Shown piece by piece: positions 22,254 to 32,027 of a stretch of DNA of 64,000 bases. The stretch lies in assembly GCF_900113065.1 (NCBI RefSeq), contig NZ_FOOA01000001.1:434001-498000 (forward strand), written 5' to 3'. The translations under genes and the position numbers were made by a program. Every line of letters begins with the position of its first letter. Position 1 is the first letter of the stretch. The notes under the pieces were generated by a model that saw only the letters and a program-made list of their open reading frames with translations, had not been told where the DNA came from and did no database searches. This DNA comes from Aureimonas phyllosphaerae. GTDB taxonomy: Bacteria; Pseudomonadota; Alphaproteobacteria; Rhizobiales; Rhizobiaceae.

Positions 22254-23810
22254 TCATTCCCATTCGATCGTGCCCGGCGGCTTCGAGGTGATGTCGTAGA
22301 CCACGCGGTTGATGCCGCGCACCTCGTTGATGATGCGCGTCGCGGCGTTGCCGAGGAATTCCATGTCGTAGGGGTAGAAATCGGCCGTCATGCCGTCGAC
22401 CGAGGTCACGGCGCGCAGCGCGCAGACGAACTCGTAGGTGCGTCCGTCACCCATCACGCCGACCGTCTGGACCGGCAGGAGCACGGCGAAGGCCTGCCAG
22501 ATCGCGTCGTAGAGCCCCGCCTTGCGGATCTCGTCGAGATAGATCGCATCCGCCTGGCGCAGGATGTCGAGCTTCTCGCGCGTCACGCCGCCGGGGCAGC
22601 GGATGGCAAGGCCCGGCCCCGGGAACGGATGCCGGCCGACGAAGCGGTCGGGCAAACCGAGCTCGCGGCCGAGCTCGCGCACCTCGTCCTTGAAAAGCTC
22701 GCGCAGCGGCTCCACCAGCTTCATGTTCATGCGCTCGGGGAGACCGCCCACATTGTGGTGCGACTTGATCGTCACCGACGGGCCGCCGGTAAAGGACACG
22801 CTCTCGATCACGTCGGGATAGAGTGTCCCCTGGGCCAGGAACTCGGCGCCGCCGACCTTGGCGGCCTCCGCCTCGAAGGTCTCGATGAACAGGCGCCCGA
22901 TGGTCTTGCGCTTCACCTCCGGGTCCAACTCGCCTTCCAGCGCGCCGATGAAGAGGTCCTGCGCCTGCACGTGGACGAGGGGGATGTTGTAGTGGTCGCG
23001 GAACATGCCGACGACCTCTTCCGCCTCGCCCATGCGCAGGAGGCCGTGGTCGACGAAGATGCAGGTCAGCTGGTCGCCGATCGCCTCGTGGATCAGGAGA
23101 GCCGCGACCGAGGAATCGACGCCGCCCGACAGGCCGCAGATGACCTTGGCGCTGCCGACCTTGGCGCGGATCTCCTCGACCGCCTGGCTGCGGAAGGCCG
23201 CCATGGTCCAGTCGCCGGGCAGGCCCGCGATGCGGTGGACGAAGTTCGAGATCAGCTTGGCGCCGTCCGGCGTGTGAACGACCTCGGGGTGGAACTGCAC
23301 GCCGTAGAAGCGACGCGCCTCGTCGGCGATGGCGGCGAACGGCGCGCCCGGCGAGGTCGCGACGATCTCGAAGCCCTTGGGCAGCGCGGTCACGCGGTCG
23401 CCGTGGCTCATCCAGACCTGATGGCGCGTACCCTCGGCCCAGATGCCGTCGAAGAGCGGGGAGCCCTTCTGCACCTCGAGGAAGGCGCGGCCGAACTCGC
23501 GGTGCAGCCCGCCTTCGATCTTGCCGCCGAGCTGCGCGCACATCGTCTGCTGGCCGTAGCAGATGCCGAGCACCGGCACGCCCGCATCGAAGATGACCTG
23601 CGGCGCGCGCGGGCTGTTCTCCTCCGTGGTCGAGGCCGGCGAGCCGGACAGGATCACGGCGCGCGGCTTCAGCCGCCGGAAGCCCTCTTCCGCCGACTGG
23701 AACGGCACGATCTCGGAATAGACGCCGGCCTCGCGCACGCGACGCGCAATGAGCTGCGTCACCTGGGAGCCGAAATCGACGATGAGGATATTGTCGGGGT
23801 GCTGGGTCAT
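22254..23810 (-). CDS. guaA: GMP synthase (glutamine-hydrolysing)
   Basis: This 518-residue enzyme makes GMP from XMP, ATP and glutamine. The amidotransferase half has GICYGQQTM with nucleophile C84 and a His and Glu in [10 protein letters not shown]. The synthetase half has the pyrophosphatase P-loop GLSGGVDSS. The C-terminal dimerisation domain ends with KPPGTIEWE, the conserved GMP synthase terminus. The partner guaB lies about 5.4 kb away at 29230-30735 on the same strand, not in one operon. Confidence 0.97.
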   Translation of the reverse strand: MTQHPDNILIVDFGSQVTQLIARRVREAGVYSEIVPFQSAEEGFRRLKPRAVILSGSPASTTEENSPRAPQVIFDAGVPVLGICYGQQTMCAQLGGKIEGGLHREFGRAFLEVQKGSPLFDGIWAEGTRHQVWMSHGDRVTALPKGFEIVATSPGAPFAAIADEARRFYGVQFHPEVVHTPDGAKLISNFVHRIAGLPGDWTMAAFRSQAVEEIRAKVGSAKVICGLSGGVDSSVAALLIHEAIGDQLTCIFVDHGLLRMGEAEEVVGMFRDHYNIPLVHVQAQDLFIGALEGELDPEVKRKTIGRLFIETFEAEAAKVGGAEFLAQGTLYPDVIESVSFTGGPSVTIKSHHNVGGLPERMNMKLVEPLRELFKDEVRELGRELGLPDRFVGRHPFPGPGLAIRCPGGVTREKLDILRQADAIYLDEIRKAGLYDAIWQAFAVLLPVQTVGVMGDGRTYEFVCALRAVTSVDGMTADFYPYDMEFLGNAATRIINEVRGINRVVYDITSKPPGTIEWE

Positions 23811-23840
23811 GGCGGACTTCTAGTCAGGCAGCGTCGGAAA

Positions 23841-24479
23841 TCAAGAGGCCGGGGTCTGCAACGCGTCCGCGAGCCGGTCGAGCGTCGCGGCCAGCCGCTC
23901 GTCGATCATCGGCAGGAGGGCGGTCCAGTCGTCGAAGCGGTGGAGTTCGGCCGCGCCGTCGGAAATGCCGCGCAGGCCGACGAGCGGGATCGCATGCCTC
24001 TGGCAGGCGCGCAGGATCGCGAAGGTCTCCATGTCGACCATGTCGGCGTCGATCCCGCGATAGGCCGCGCCGCTGACGACGTCGGCGCCAGTGGAGAGAC
24101 GCGCGGTCGGCACGCCGGGAATGGGCGTCTCCAGCGGCATCTCCACCGGCATGTCGAGATGCGGCGTCGCCCCCTTGGGAAAACCGAGCGCGCTGGCGTC
24201 GATGTCGCGCCATGAAACGTGGGACGCCTGGTAGATCGCGCCCTGCTCAAGCCTTGCCGATCCGGCCGAGCCGAGCGAGACGACGAGGTCCGGCAACTCG
24301 CTGCGAAGCTTGAGCATAGCCAGCGTCGAGGCGACGGCGACGGCCGCCTCGATCGGCCCGATGCCGGTCATCAGAGGCCGGATGCGGGCGCGTAGCGCCG
24401 GGCCGTATTCGGCGGGCGCGGCCATCACGAAGAGGACGCGCCGGCCGCCGAAGGTTTCGATCCCCGTCTCTCCCGTCAC
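23841..24479 (-). CDS. 5'-methylthioadenosine/S-adenosylhomocysteine nucleosidase family protein (GTG start)
   Basis: A 212-residue PNP/UDP-fold nucleosidase that would cleave adenine from MTA or SAH. It shows GIGPIEAAVAVAS, LVVSLGSAGS and DADMVDMETFAIL, where the Glu binds ribose, then GLRGISDGA with the catalytic Asp. The start is GTG, whose bases overlap the tspO stop as GTGA. The frame is open upstream but antisense-like. It may act on related nucleosides such as hypoxanthine ribosides; the substrate is inferred. Confidence 0.85.
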   Translation of the reverse strand: MTGETGIETFGGRRVLFVMAAPAEYGPALRARIRPLMTGIGPIEAAVAVASTLAMLKLRSELPDLVVSLGSAGSARLEQGAIYQASHVSWRDIDASALGFPKGATPHLDMPVEMPLETPIPGVPTARLSTGADVVSGAAYRGIDADMVDMETFAILRACQRHAIPLVGLRGISDGAAELHRFDDWTALLPMIDERLAATLDRLADALQTPAS

Positions 24480-24925
24480 CCGTTCAGCCTCCAGATCGCG
24501 GCGTTGAGAAGCGTCGCGTAGGAGACCCACACCGCGTAGGGCACGAAGCACCAGAAGGCGACGCGGTCGCGCGCGCCGGTGCGTGCGAGAAACGTCAGGA
24601 TCGCCGCGAGCATCCCGAGGATGACCACCAGCGCCGGCAGGATCGCATGGGCGCTGAAGAAGAGCGGCGACCAGAGGAAGTTCAGCGCCATCTGGACGAC
24701 CCAGGCGACCAGCGCCCGCCGGTTGCCGGCCTGATAGGCGCGCCAGCCCGCGACCGCGATCAGCACGTAGAGCACCGTCCACACCGGCCCGAAGACCCAG
24801 TTGGGCGGATTGAACCAGGGCTTGGCGAGATGGCGATACCAGTCGTCCGGCATGTTGCTGGCGCCGACGAGAAGGCCGCCGCCGAGTGAAATCGCAAGGA
24901 AGACGAGAAGGCTCACCCAGCGCAT
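24476..24925 (-). CDS. tspO: TspO/MBR family protein
   Basis: A 149-residue membrane protein with five helices. TspO binds tetrapyrroles such as protoporphyrin and acts in stress and photosynthesis regulation in alphaproteobacteria. The family motif W-x-PP-x-x-x-FxPVW is seen as WFNPPNWVFGPVWT, and NFLWSPLFF follows. The start overlaps the stop of the upstream methyltransferase as TGATG. The stop overlaps the nucleosidase start as GTGA, so three genes are translationally linked. Confidence 0.93.
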   Translation of the reverse strand: MRWVSLLVFLAISLGGGLLVGASNMPDDWYRHLAKPWFNPPNWVFGPVWTVLYVLIAVAGWRAYQAGNRRALVAWVVQMALNFLWSPLFFSAHAILPALVVILGMLAAILTFLARTGARDRVAFWCFVPYAVWVSYATLLNAAIWRLNG

Positions 24926-26223
24926 CACGATGTCCGCTCCAGAAGCGCGAAGAAGAAACCGTCGGTGCCGGAGCGCCGCGGCGTCAGCGTCAGGACCGAT
25001 CCTGCGCCGATCCGCTCGATGAGGTAGGCGGTCGGCGCGCCCGGCAGGCGCTCCGACCAGACCGCCGCGCCATCCACCAGCCGCCAGCCGGGCGTGCGGC
25101 CGAGAAACGCCTCGACGCGGTCCGCATTCTCCGGCCGCAGGACGGAACATGTGATGTAGGCGAGCCGGGCGCCGGGCTTGGCGAAGCGCGCGGCGGCATC
25201 CAGCACCTTGTCCTGCTCTGTGGTGCGCTTGGTGAGCTGCGCTTCGGTGAGCCGCCATTTCGCGTCCGGCCTGCGGCGCCAGGTGCCCGCTCCCGTACAG
25301 GGCGCGTCGACCACCACGAGGTCCATCGTGCCTTCCAGCGACGAGAGATCGTCGCGCGGGGCGTGGACCGTCACCGCGTCGGCGCCGGCCCGCGCGAGGC
25401 GATCCCAGATCGGCGCAAGGCGCTGGCGGTCGGCATCGAAGGCATGGATTTCCGCCTGATTGTCCGAGGCGGCAGCGAGCGCCAGCGTCTTGCCGCCCGC
25501 CCCGGCGCAATAGTCCAGAACGCGCTCGCCCGGCCGCACGCCGCACAGGAGCGCCGCGATCTGGGAGCCTTCGTCCTGGATCTCGAACGCGCCCTGCTGG
25601 AAGCCGCGCTCGACCTGCACGTTGGGATGCCGCCCCTCCCCTTCGATCGGCGCGATACGCAGGCCGACCGGCGAGAGCGGCGTCGGCTCGGGCGCGAAGG
25701 GCGCGAGTTCGGCCTCGACCTCGGCGCGCGTCGATTTCAGCGTGTTGACGCGCATGTCGAGCGGCGGCCGGTCGGACAGCGCCCACGCCTCGGCGACCCA
25801 GTCAGGCCCCAGCGCGGCCTCGAGCGGTCCTGCCAGCCAGTCCGGCACATCGGCGGCCGCCGCGGGTTCGGCGCCCTCGAGCCCCTTCCCGCGGAAGCCC
25901 TTCACCACCTCGTCGTCGGGCAGCGGCGGCGCGAAGCGGTCGCCGTGGAGCGTTGCGCGAAGATCGGCAACGGCCATGCCCGACGAATCGAGAAAGGCGC
26001 CGAAGACGAGCGGCGCGGTCGCCTTCGTGCCCATGCGGAATTCGAGCGAGCGGCGGCGGCGCAGGACATCATAGACGAGGTTGCCGATCGCCGAACGGTC
26101 GCCGGAGCCCGCGAAGCGGTGGGACAGGCCCCAGTCCTTGAGCGCGTCGGCCACCGGGCGACGGCGCGAAGCCATGTCGTCCAACACCTCGACCGCCGCC
26201 GCGATCCGCCCGCCAAGCCGCAT
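24925..26223 (-). CDS. RsmB-like RNA (cytosine-5) methyltransferase
   Basis: A 432-residue methyltransferase of the RsmB/NOL1/NOP2/Sun family, which methylates cytosine C5 in rRNA or tRNA. The N-terminal NusB-like helical region is followed by the catalytic domain. It has the SAM loop DYCAGAGGKTLALAA, motif IV VDAPCTGAGTWRR and motif VI YITCSVLRPEN with the nucleophilic Cys. The start MRLGGRIAAAVEVL replaces an upstream start that would add about 87 unlike residues. The exact RNA target is not certain. Confidence 0.9.
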   Translation of the reverse strand: MRLGGRIAAAVEVLDDMASRRRPVADALKDWGLSHRFAGSGDRSAIGNLVYDVLRRRRSLEFRMGTKATAPLVFGAFLDSSGMAVADLRATLHGDRFAPPLPDDEVVKGFRGKGLEGAEPAAAADVPDWLAGPLEAALGPDWVAEAWALSDRPPLDMRVNTLKSTRAEVEAELAPFAPEPTPLSPVGLRIAPIEGEGRHPNVQVERGFQQGAFEIQDEGSQIAALLCGVRPGERVLDYCAGAGGKTLALAAASDNQAEIHAFDADRQRLAPIWDRLARAGADAVTVHAPRDDLSSLEGTMDLVVVDAPCTGAGTWRRRPDAKWRLTEAQLTKRTTEQDKVLDAAARFAKPGARLAYITCSVLRPENADRVEAFLGRTPGWRLVDGAAVWSERLPGAPTAYLIERIGAGSVLTLTPRRSGTDGFFFALLERTS

Positions 26224-26298
26224 GACACCTCGTCTCCGTTTGCTTCCGGCTTGGTAGTGCGTCGGCCCACCGATCACAAGCCGGCGTCCCGACGCGAA

Positions 26299-26324
26299 AA
26301 GGGCCGGGATCACTCCCAGCCCTT
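26299..26324 (-). terminator. Possible terminator after the small membrane ORF
   Basis: On the minus strand AAGGGC and GCCCTT form a 6 bp stem with a 14-base loop that contains further GGGA and TCCC pairing, followed by TTTTC. It lies 49 bp after the stop of the 26373-26705 gene. Confidence 0.5.
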
Positions 26325-26372
26325 CGCAAGTCAGTGCTGAACGTCCGCCGACGCTTGGGGTCCGCTCTCCCC

Positions 26373-26705
26373 CTAGGCCAAGTCCGGCCAAACGGTGCGG
26401 TGCACGAGGACCAGCAGCGAAGGCACGCACAAACCGATCAGGATTTCCCATAGGGAGGAAAAATACCACGGTGCGCCAACCCACGCGTCACCGACCAAGC
26501 CACCCTGAACGAAATCTGGCTGGATGAGAAACAATGTGATGGGCGTGATCACGTAGGACGCGGCGACAACCCACCACAGCCTGCGGAAAGCCCATATCCG
26601 CCTTGCCCCTTCCACAACCAGAACAGGTATCAGGAAGAAGCAAAGCGGAGTGAGCGCTTGGCAGAATGCCGGTGCGCTGCTCAACGATACTCCGTCATCC
26701 AACAC
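26373..26705 (-). CDS. Hypothetical membrane protein
   Basis: A possible gene for a 110-residue protein that I do not recognise. The start would be GTG. Three hydrophobic stretches are visible, roughly residues 18-33, 44-62 and 84-103, with WYFSSLWEILIGLCVP in the last. Base composition is visibly less GC-rich than its neighbours, which suggests a recent acquisition or a non-coding stretch. It lies 25 bp after katA on the same strand and has a terminator-like hairpin behind it. Support is moderate. Confidence 0.5.
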   Translation of the reverse strand: MLDDGVSLSSAPAFCQALTPLCFFLIPVLVVEGARRIWAFRRLWWVVAASYVITPITLFLIQPDFVQGGLVGDAWVGAPWYFSSLWEILIGLCVPSLLVLVHRTVWPDLA

Positions 26706-26730
26706 ATCGACCTTGGCAGGCCGAGTAGCC

Positions 26731-28239
26731 TTACTCGGCCGCTTCCGCCGAGTGGCTGGTGGTCAGGCTCGCCTGCGCGTCGTCACGCTGCTGCGCGGCG
26801 AGCGCCCGGCGGATGCCGGCGCCGTAGTCGGCGTGCACCTTGTCGAAGTGGCCGAGCTGGCGGTCGACGATGAACTGCGGCACGCCCTGCATCGCGCCGG
26901 CGATCGTCTTGAACAGGCGCTCCTTGTGAGCATCGTCGAACATTTCGAACAGCGCGCGGGGCTGCGAGTAGTGATCCGCCTCGCCGCGATACTCGTAGCG
27001 GCCGACCTGGCCGGAGTAGCGGTGCGGCGGCTCCTCGACGCTCGGATCCTCGACCGGGCCGCCGAACGAGTTGGGCTCGTAGTAGGCGTCCGGGTTGGTG
27101 CGCAGGCCGAAGGGCATCGAGCCGTCGCGGTTGTAGTGGTTCACCGGCGAGCGCGGCTTGTTGACCTCCAGCGACTCGTAGTGGACGCCGATGCGGTAGC
27201 GGTGCGCGTCCGGATACGAGAACAGGCGGCCCTGCAGCATCTTGTCCGGCGAGAAGCCGATGCCCGGCACCACGTTGGACGGATTGAAGGCCGACTGCTC
27301 GATGTCGGTGAAGTAGTTGTCCGGGTTGCGGTTCAGCTCGAACTCGCCGACCTTGATCAGCGGGTACATGCCGTGTGGCCAGACTTTGGTCAGGTCGAAC
27401 GCGCTCCAGCCGGTCTTCTTCTCGAAGTCCTCGGCTTCCATCTCCGGCATGACCTGCACGAAGAAGTCCCACTTCGGGAAATGACCGGCCTCGATCATGC
27501 CGTAGAGCGCTTCCTGATAGCTCTCGCGCGACTTGGCGATGACCTTCTCGGCCTCTTCGTTGGTGAAGGTCTTGTGGCCCTGCTTCGTCTTGAAGTGGAA
27601 CTTCACCCAGAAGCGCTCGCCGCCGTCGTTCCAGAACGAGAACGTGTGCGAGCCGTAGCCGTTCATGCGGGACGGATCGACCGGAATGCCGCGGTCGGAC
27701 ATCAGGATCGTGATCTGATGCAGCGACTCCGGGCAGAGCGACCAGAAGTCCCACATGGCGGTCGCCGAGCGCAGGTTGGTGCGCGGGTGGCGCTTCTGCG
27801 TGTGGATGAAGTCGGGGAACTTGTAGGGGTCGGCGACGAAGAACACCGGCGTGTTGTTGCCGACGACGTCCCAGTTGCCTTCCTCGGTGTAGAACTTCAG
27901 CGAGAAGCCGCGCACGTCGCGCTCGGCATCCGCCGCCCCCTGCTCGCCGGCCACCGTCGAGAAGCGCGCCAGCATCTCGGTCTTGCCGCCGACCTTGGCG
28001 AACACCTTGGCCCGGCTGTAGCGCGTGATGTCCTCGGTCACGGTCAGCGTGCCGAAGGCGCCCCAGCCCTTGGCATGGACGACGCGCTCGGGAACCCGCT
28101 CGCGGTTCTGGTGCGCCAGCTTCTCGATCAGCTGGTAGTCCTCGAGCAGCACCGGTCCATTGCGGCCGACGGTCTTCGAGTTCTGGTTCGAGGAGAGCGG
28201 AGCGCCCGCCGTCGTCGTGAGCCGTGGTCTGTCGGTCAT
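26731..28239 (-). CDS. katA: Monofunctional haem catalase
   Basis: This 502-residue enzyme breaks hydrogen peroxide into water and oxygen. The catalytic His is H55 in [12 protein letters not shown], the distal Asn is N128 in [10 protein letters not shown], and the haem ligand Tyr is in [12 protein letters not shown]. The length is typical of a small-subunit clade 3 catalase. [10 protein letters not shown] was taken as the start because GGAGG lies just upstream; a longer frame begins 20 codons earlier. It is divergent from oxyR with a 100 bp gap, the common arrangement for peroxide control. Confidence 0.95.
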   Translation of the reverse strand: MTDRPRLTTTAGAPLSSNQNSKTVGRNGPVLLEDYQLIEKLAHQNRERVPERVVHAKGWGAFGTLTVTEDITRYSRAKVFAKVGGKTEMLARFSTVAGEQGAADAERDVRGFSLKFYTEEGNWDVVGNNTPVFFVADPYKFPDFIHTQKRHPRTNLRSATAMWDFWSLCPESLHQITILMSDRGIPVDPSRMNGYGSHTFSFWNDGGERFWVKFHFKTKQGHKTFTNEEAEKVIAKSRESYQEALYGMIEAGHFPKWDFFVQVMPEMEAEDFEKKTGWSAFDLTKVWPHGMYPLIKVGEFELNRNPDNYFTDIEQSAFNPSNVVPGIGFSPDKMLQGRLFSYPDAHRYRIGVHYESLEVNKPRSPVNHYNRDGSMPFGLRTNPDAYYEPNSFGGPVEDPSVEEPPHRYSGQVGRYEYRGEADHYSQPRALFEMFDDAHKERLFKTIAGAMQGVPQFIVDRQLGHFDKVHADYGAGIRRALAAQQRDDAQASLTTSHSAEAAE

Positions 28240-28268
28240 GGAAACCTCCGTGATCTGAAGTTGGAGCC

Positions 28269-28306
28269 ATTCCAATCCGATTCCCGCGATAGTTTCCAAT
28301 CGTATT
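28269..28306. promoter_or_regulatory. Candidate OxyR operator between katA and oxyR
   Basis: The gap holds two copies of TTCCAATC, at 28270-28277 and 28294-28301, 24 bp apart, each inside the longer match ATTCCAATCCGAT / TTTCCAATCGTAT. A GATAG to CGTAT near-palindrome spans the second. OxyR binds such AT-rich repeated half sites, but the classical consensus is only partly matched, so this is a candidate. Confidence 0.4.
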
Positions 28307-28339
28307 TACCCGGCCTCCCGATCAGTTTATCCGATCGCG

Positions 28340-29251
28340 ATGTTCACGTTCCGCCAGTTCCGCTATTTCGAGGCCCTCGCCGAGACGCTGCATTTCGGGC
28401 GGGCGGCCAAGCGCCTCAACATTTCGCAGCCGGCGCTATCGGCGCAGATCGCGCAGATGGAAGCGGACTTCGGCGCGACCCTCTTCGAGCGACGGCCGAG
28501 CGGGGTTTCGCTGACGCCGGAGGGCGATACGGTGGCGCGCCGCGTGCGGCGAATCCTCGCCGAGGTTCGCGATCTCGAGGCGCTCGCGCGGGCCGGCGAC
28601 GAGCTTCTCGTCGGGCAGCTTCGGCTCGGCATCATCGCCTCGCTCGCCCCCTATCTCCTGCCGGGGCTGCTGGCCGAACTGACACGATCGTTTCCGCGCC
28701 TTGCGGTCGGCGTTCGCGAGAACGTCACGGCGCAGCTCGCCGACGAGTTGTCGCGCGGCGAGCTCGACTGCATGGTCCAAGCGCTGCCGGTGGAGCGGAA
28801 GGGGGTCGAGACGATCCGTCTTGGTGACGAGCCGTTCCTCTTGGCGGTGCCGGAAACCGCCGCCGCGCGCATTCCCTCGCCCGTGTCGCCCGACGCGCTC
28901 GGCGGCGAGCGGCTGATCCTTCTGGAAGAGGGGCATTGCCTGCGCGACCAGGCGCTCGACGTCTGCCGCATCGCCGAGGCGCGCGATCTGGCGAGCCTCG
29001 GCGCGACCAGCCTCAACACGTTGATGCGCATGGTCGCGGGCGGGCTCGGCGTCACGCTCGCGCCGGCCTCCGCCGTGGAAGCGGAAGGGCGGGCCGGCGG
29101 CATCGCCTTCCTGCCGTTCCGGGAGCCCGCGCCCTCACGGACGCTCGTTCTCGCCTATCGTTCGTCGTCAGGCCGCCGCTCGGACTTCGAGCGGCTGGCC
29201 GAGATCATCCGCGCCTGCCTCTTCGAGGCTCAGGCGCCGAAGCCCGGGTAG
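28340..29251 (+). CDS. oxyR: Peroxide-sensing LysR regulator OxyR
   Basis: A 303-residue LysR-type activator. The N-terminal helix-turn-helix is at about residues 18-50 ([20 protein letters not shown]). The feature that sets OxyR apart is [14 protein letters not shown], with C200 and C209 matching the disulfide-forming C199 and C208 of E. coli OxyR. It is divergent from katA, its probable main target. Its 3' end overlaps guaB by 22 bp, end to end on opposite strands. Confidence 0.93.
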   Translation: MFTFRQFRYFEALAETLHFGRAAKRLNISQPALSAQIAQMEADFGATLFERRPSGVSLTPEGDTVARRVRRILAEVRDLEALARAGDELLVGQLRLGIIASLAPYLLPGLLAELTRSFPRLAVGVRENVTAQLADELSRGELDCMVQALPVERKGVETIRLGDEPFLLAVPETAAARIPSPVSPDALGGERLILLEEGHCLRDQALDVCRIAEARDLASLGATSLNTLMRMVAGGLGVTLAPASAVEAEGRAGGIAFLPFREPAPSRTLVLAYRSSSGRRSDFERLAEIIRACLFEAQAPKPG

Positions 29252-30735
29252 TTCGGGCTCTCGCGGGTGATCGTGACGTCGTGCGCATGGCTCTCACGAA
29301 GCCCTGCGTTGGAGATGCGCACGAAGGTCGCCTTGTCGCGGAACTCCTCGAGCGTCGCCGCGCCCGTATAACCCATGGCGGCGCGAAGGCCGCCGGTCAG
29401 CTGATGCAGGACCGCGCCGACGGCGCCCTTGTAGGCGACCTGCCCCTCGATGCCCTCGGGAACAAGCTTCAGCGTGTCGCGCACCTCGGCCTGGAAGTAG
29501 CGGTCGGCCGAGCCGCGGGCCATCGCCCCGACCGAACCCATGCCGCGATAGGCTTTGAAGGAGCGGCCCTGATGGAGATACACCTCGCCGGGGCTTTCCT
29601 CGGTGCCGGCGAGAAGCGAGCCGACCATCACCGCCGAAGCGCCGGCCGCCAAGGCCTTGGCGAGATCGCCGGAATACTTGATGCCGCCGTCCGCGATCAC
29701 CGGCACGCCGGACTTCTCGGCCACGGCGACGGAGTCCATCACGGCCGACAGCTGCGGCACGCCGACGCCCGCCACGATGCGCGTCGTGCAGATCGAGCCT
29801 GGCCCGATGCCGACCTTGATGCCGTCGGCGCCCGCATCGATCAGCGCCTGCGCGCCGCCCGGCGTCGCCACGTTGCCGGCGATGACCTGGACCTCGTTGG
29901 ACAGCTTCTTGACGCGCGTCACGGCGTCGAGGACGCGCTGCGAATGACCGTGCGCAGTGTCGACCACGATGAGGTCGATGCCCGCTTCGATCAGGCGCTC
30001 GGCGCGCTCGAACCCGTCGTCGCCGACGCTGATCGCGGCGGCCGCCAGCAGGCGTCCCTGCGCGTCCTTCGCCGCATTCGGGTTCAGCTGCGACTTCTCG
30101 ATGTCCTTGACGGTGATGAGGCCGATGCAGTGGCCCTCGCCGTCCACCACGAGGAGCTTCTCTATGCGGTGCTTGTGAAGGAGGCGCTTGGCCTCGCTCT
30201 GATCGACGTTCTCACGCACGGTGACAAGGTTCTCGCGCGTCATCAGCTCGAAGATCTTCTGGCGGTCGTCGGAGGCGAAGCGCACGTCGCGGTTGGTCAG
30301 GATGCCGACGAGGCGCCCCTTCGTCTGGCCGCCGCGCCCGGCGTTCTCGACCACCGGAATGCCGGAGATGCGATGCGCCTGCATCAGGGCGCGCGCGTCG
30401 CCGAGCGTCGCGTCGGGGCCGATCGTGACCGGGTTCACAACCATGCCGGACTCGAACTTCTTGACCTGCCGCACCTCCTCGGCCTGCTCGGCCGGGGTGA
30501 GGTTGCGGTGGATCACGCCGATGCCGCCCGCCTGCGCCATCGCGATCGCGAGGCGCGACTCAGTGACCGTGTCCATCGCCGCCGAAAGGATCGGGATGTT
30601 GAGGTGAAGGCTGCGCGTGATGCGCGTCTTCACGTCGACCTGGCCCGGCATGACCTCGGAATGGCCGGGTTGCAGCAGCACGTCGTCGAAGGTCAGTGCG
30701 AGCGTGCCGGTCGCGGTCTCGATGATGCGGGCCAT
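29230..30735 (-). CDS. guaB: IMP dehydrogenase
   Basis: This 501-residue enzyme oxidises IMP to XMP with NAD, the committed step to GMP. The barrel starts with [10 protein letters not shown]. Two CBS domains are inserted at about residues 95-215. The catalytic Cys is C316 in [10 protein letters not shown], and the mobile flap includes YRGMGS. It makes the substrate of GuaA, encoded 5.4 kb away on the same strand. The last codons overlap oxyR on the other strand. Confidence 0.97.
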   Translation of the reverse strand: MARIIETATGTLALTFDDVLLQPGHSEVMPGQVDVKTRITRSLHLNIPILSAAMDTVTESRLAIAMAQAGGIGVIHRNLTPAEQAEEVRQVKKFESGMVVNPVTIGPDATLGDARALMQAHRISGIPVVENAGRGGQTKGRLVGILTNRDVRFASDDRQKIFELMTRENLVTVRENVDQSEAKRLLHKHRIEKLLVVDGEGHCIGLITVKDIEKSQLNPNAAKDAQGRLLAAAAISVGDDGFERAERLIEAGIDLIVVDTAHGHSQRVLDAVTRVKKLSNEVQVIAGNVATPGGAQALIDAGADGIKVGIGPGSICTTRIVAGVGVPQLSAVMDSVAVAEKSGVPVIADGGIKYSGDLAKALAAGASAVMVGSLLAGTEESPGEVYLHQGRSFKAYRGMGSVGAMARGSADRYFQAEVRDTLKLVPEGIEGQVAYKGAVGAVLHQLTGGLRAAMGYTGAATLEEFRDKATFVRISNAGLRESHAHDVTITRESPNYPGFGA

Positions 30736-30758
30736 GGCCAGTCCTTAAAATGAATGCA

Positions 30759-30847
30759 GGCGCCCCTTGGGGGCGCCGGCGTTATGAGGATTGGCACGGG
30801 CTCGTAGCACGAGGCCCCGTCAAAGAAAAGCCGAAGCCCCCGCGGCT
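30759..30847 (-). terminator. Hairpins between the MBL gene and guaB
   Basis: Two hairpins lie here. GGCGCCCC/GGGGCGCC (30759-30777) has an 8 bp stem and a 3-base loop. A weaker AGCCG/CGGCT stem (30829-30847) begins in the MBL stop codon and is followed on the minus strand by TTTTCTTT, so it may end MBL transcription. Confidence 0.35.
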
Positions 30848-31845
30848 CAGCCGCCCGCCAGAAGCTGGTAGGTCTCCGGCACGAAGCGGAAGGCGTCGCC
30901 GTCCTTTTCGACATAGCCAAGGCCCGGGAACGGCAGGTGGTAGCCGAGGAGCGGCAGCTTCTGGTCGGCCAGCATCGCGGCGTACTGCCGGCGCGTCTGC
31001 GCGGCGGCCGTCTTGTCCTGGTCGAAGCGGACCTGCCAGTCCGGCTTCTGAAAGGAGACGACGAACTGGCTGAACGTGTCCGCCATCAGGAAAAGACGCG
31101 CGCCGGCCGACGACAGCTCGAACGCCATCATGCCCGGCGTATGGCCGAAGGCCGCGCGGGCGGTGAGGCCCGGCACGACCTGATCGCCGTCGCCCAGCAG
31201 CGTCGTCTTGTCCTTCAGCGGCACGACCATCGCCTCGACGGCCTTGGCGTTGTCGGCGCGCGAGCCGTTCTTGGCCTCGTCCGAGGTCCAGAACTCCATT
31301 TCAGTGCGGCCGATCGCATAGCGCGCGTTGGCGAAGACCGGTGCGCCGTTCTCCATCAGGCCGCCGATGTGGTCGCCGTGAAGATGGGTCAGCACCACCT
31401 GCGTGACATCGCTCGGCGACAGGCCCGCCTGTCCCATGCGCTGGGTGAGGAGGCCCATGCCGTTGGCGCGGCCGTTGGCGCCCATGCCGGTGTCGACCAG
31501 CACCAGCTCGTCGCCGATGCGGATCACCACCGGCTGGAAGAAATTGACGAAGCGCTGCGGCGGCAGCAGGTTTTCCTGCATCAGAGCGCCGACCGCCTCC
31601 TGGCTCTGGTCCTCGCCGAAGGTCGGGAACGGCCCCTCGCCGGGCCGGATGCCGTCGAGGATCACCGTGACCTCGGCGTCGCCGATCTTGAAGCGCCGCC
31701 AGCCGGGCGCAAGCGGATGGGTGTCGCTCGTGGTTTCCATGGTCGATCCTTGCGCAGCGGCCGGACGGCTGCCCAGCGTTCCGGCGACGCCGCCGGCGGC
31801 GAGGAGCAGCGCGTTGCGGCGATTGACTTCGAAGACGTCGGGCAT
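30847..31845 (-). CDS. Exported metallo-beta-lactamase-fold hydrolase
   Basis: A 332-residue MBL-fold protein. The metal site motif HLHGDHIGG (HxHxDH) is complete, with a further Asp in LMADTFSQF and His in GYHLPFPGLG. The N-terminus VNRRNALLLAAGGVAGTLG looks like a twin-arginine signal, so the folded metalloenzyme is probably exported to the periplasm. The substrate is unknown; lactonase, sulfatase-like and other hydrolases share this fold. The start at MPDVFEVNRR has GAGG upstream. It is divergent from the MFS gene. Confidence 0.85.
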   Translation of the reverse strand: MPDVFEVNRRNALLLAAGGVAGTLGSRPAAAQGSTMETTSDTHPLAPGWRRFKIGDAEVTVILDGIRPGEGPFPTFGEDQSQEAVGALMQENLLPPQRFVNFFQPVVIRIGDELVLVDTGMGANGRANGMGLLTQRMGQAGLSPSDVTQVVLTHLHGDHIGGLMENGAPVFANARYAIGRTEMEFWTSDEAKNGSRADNAKAVEAMVVPLKDKTTLLGDGDQVVPGLTARAAFGHTPGMMAFELSSAGARLFLMADTFSQFVVSFQKPDWQVRFDQDKTAAAQTRRQYAAMLADQKLPLLGYHLPFPGLGYVEKDGDAFRFVPETYQLLAGG

Positions 31846-32027
31846 CGGATGAACCTCACGTTCGATCTTGGGGTGCGGGACAAACGTGAACATGGGCGCG
31901 AGGGCCGCCTCCACAAGGCTGAAACGGCGCCGAAGCGGCGAACCGCGGCCCCCGGCCGCTGGCCCCGTCTCTAAGTTCGCCTTATATCCCGCGCGATCCG
32001 TCCAACCTCCGACGTCCGGGGCTTCTC

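Noticed and set aside
22176-24215. Plus-strand ORF of 679 codons opposite guaA
   Set aside because: It covers the guaA terminator and coding region and shows no protein family features.
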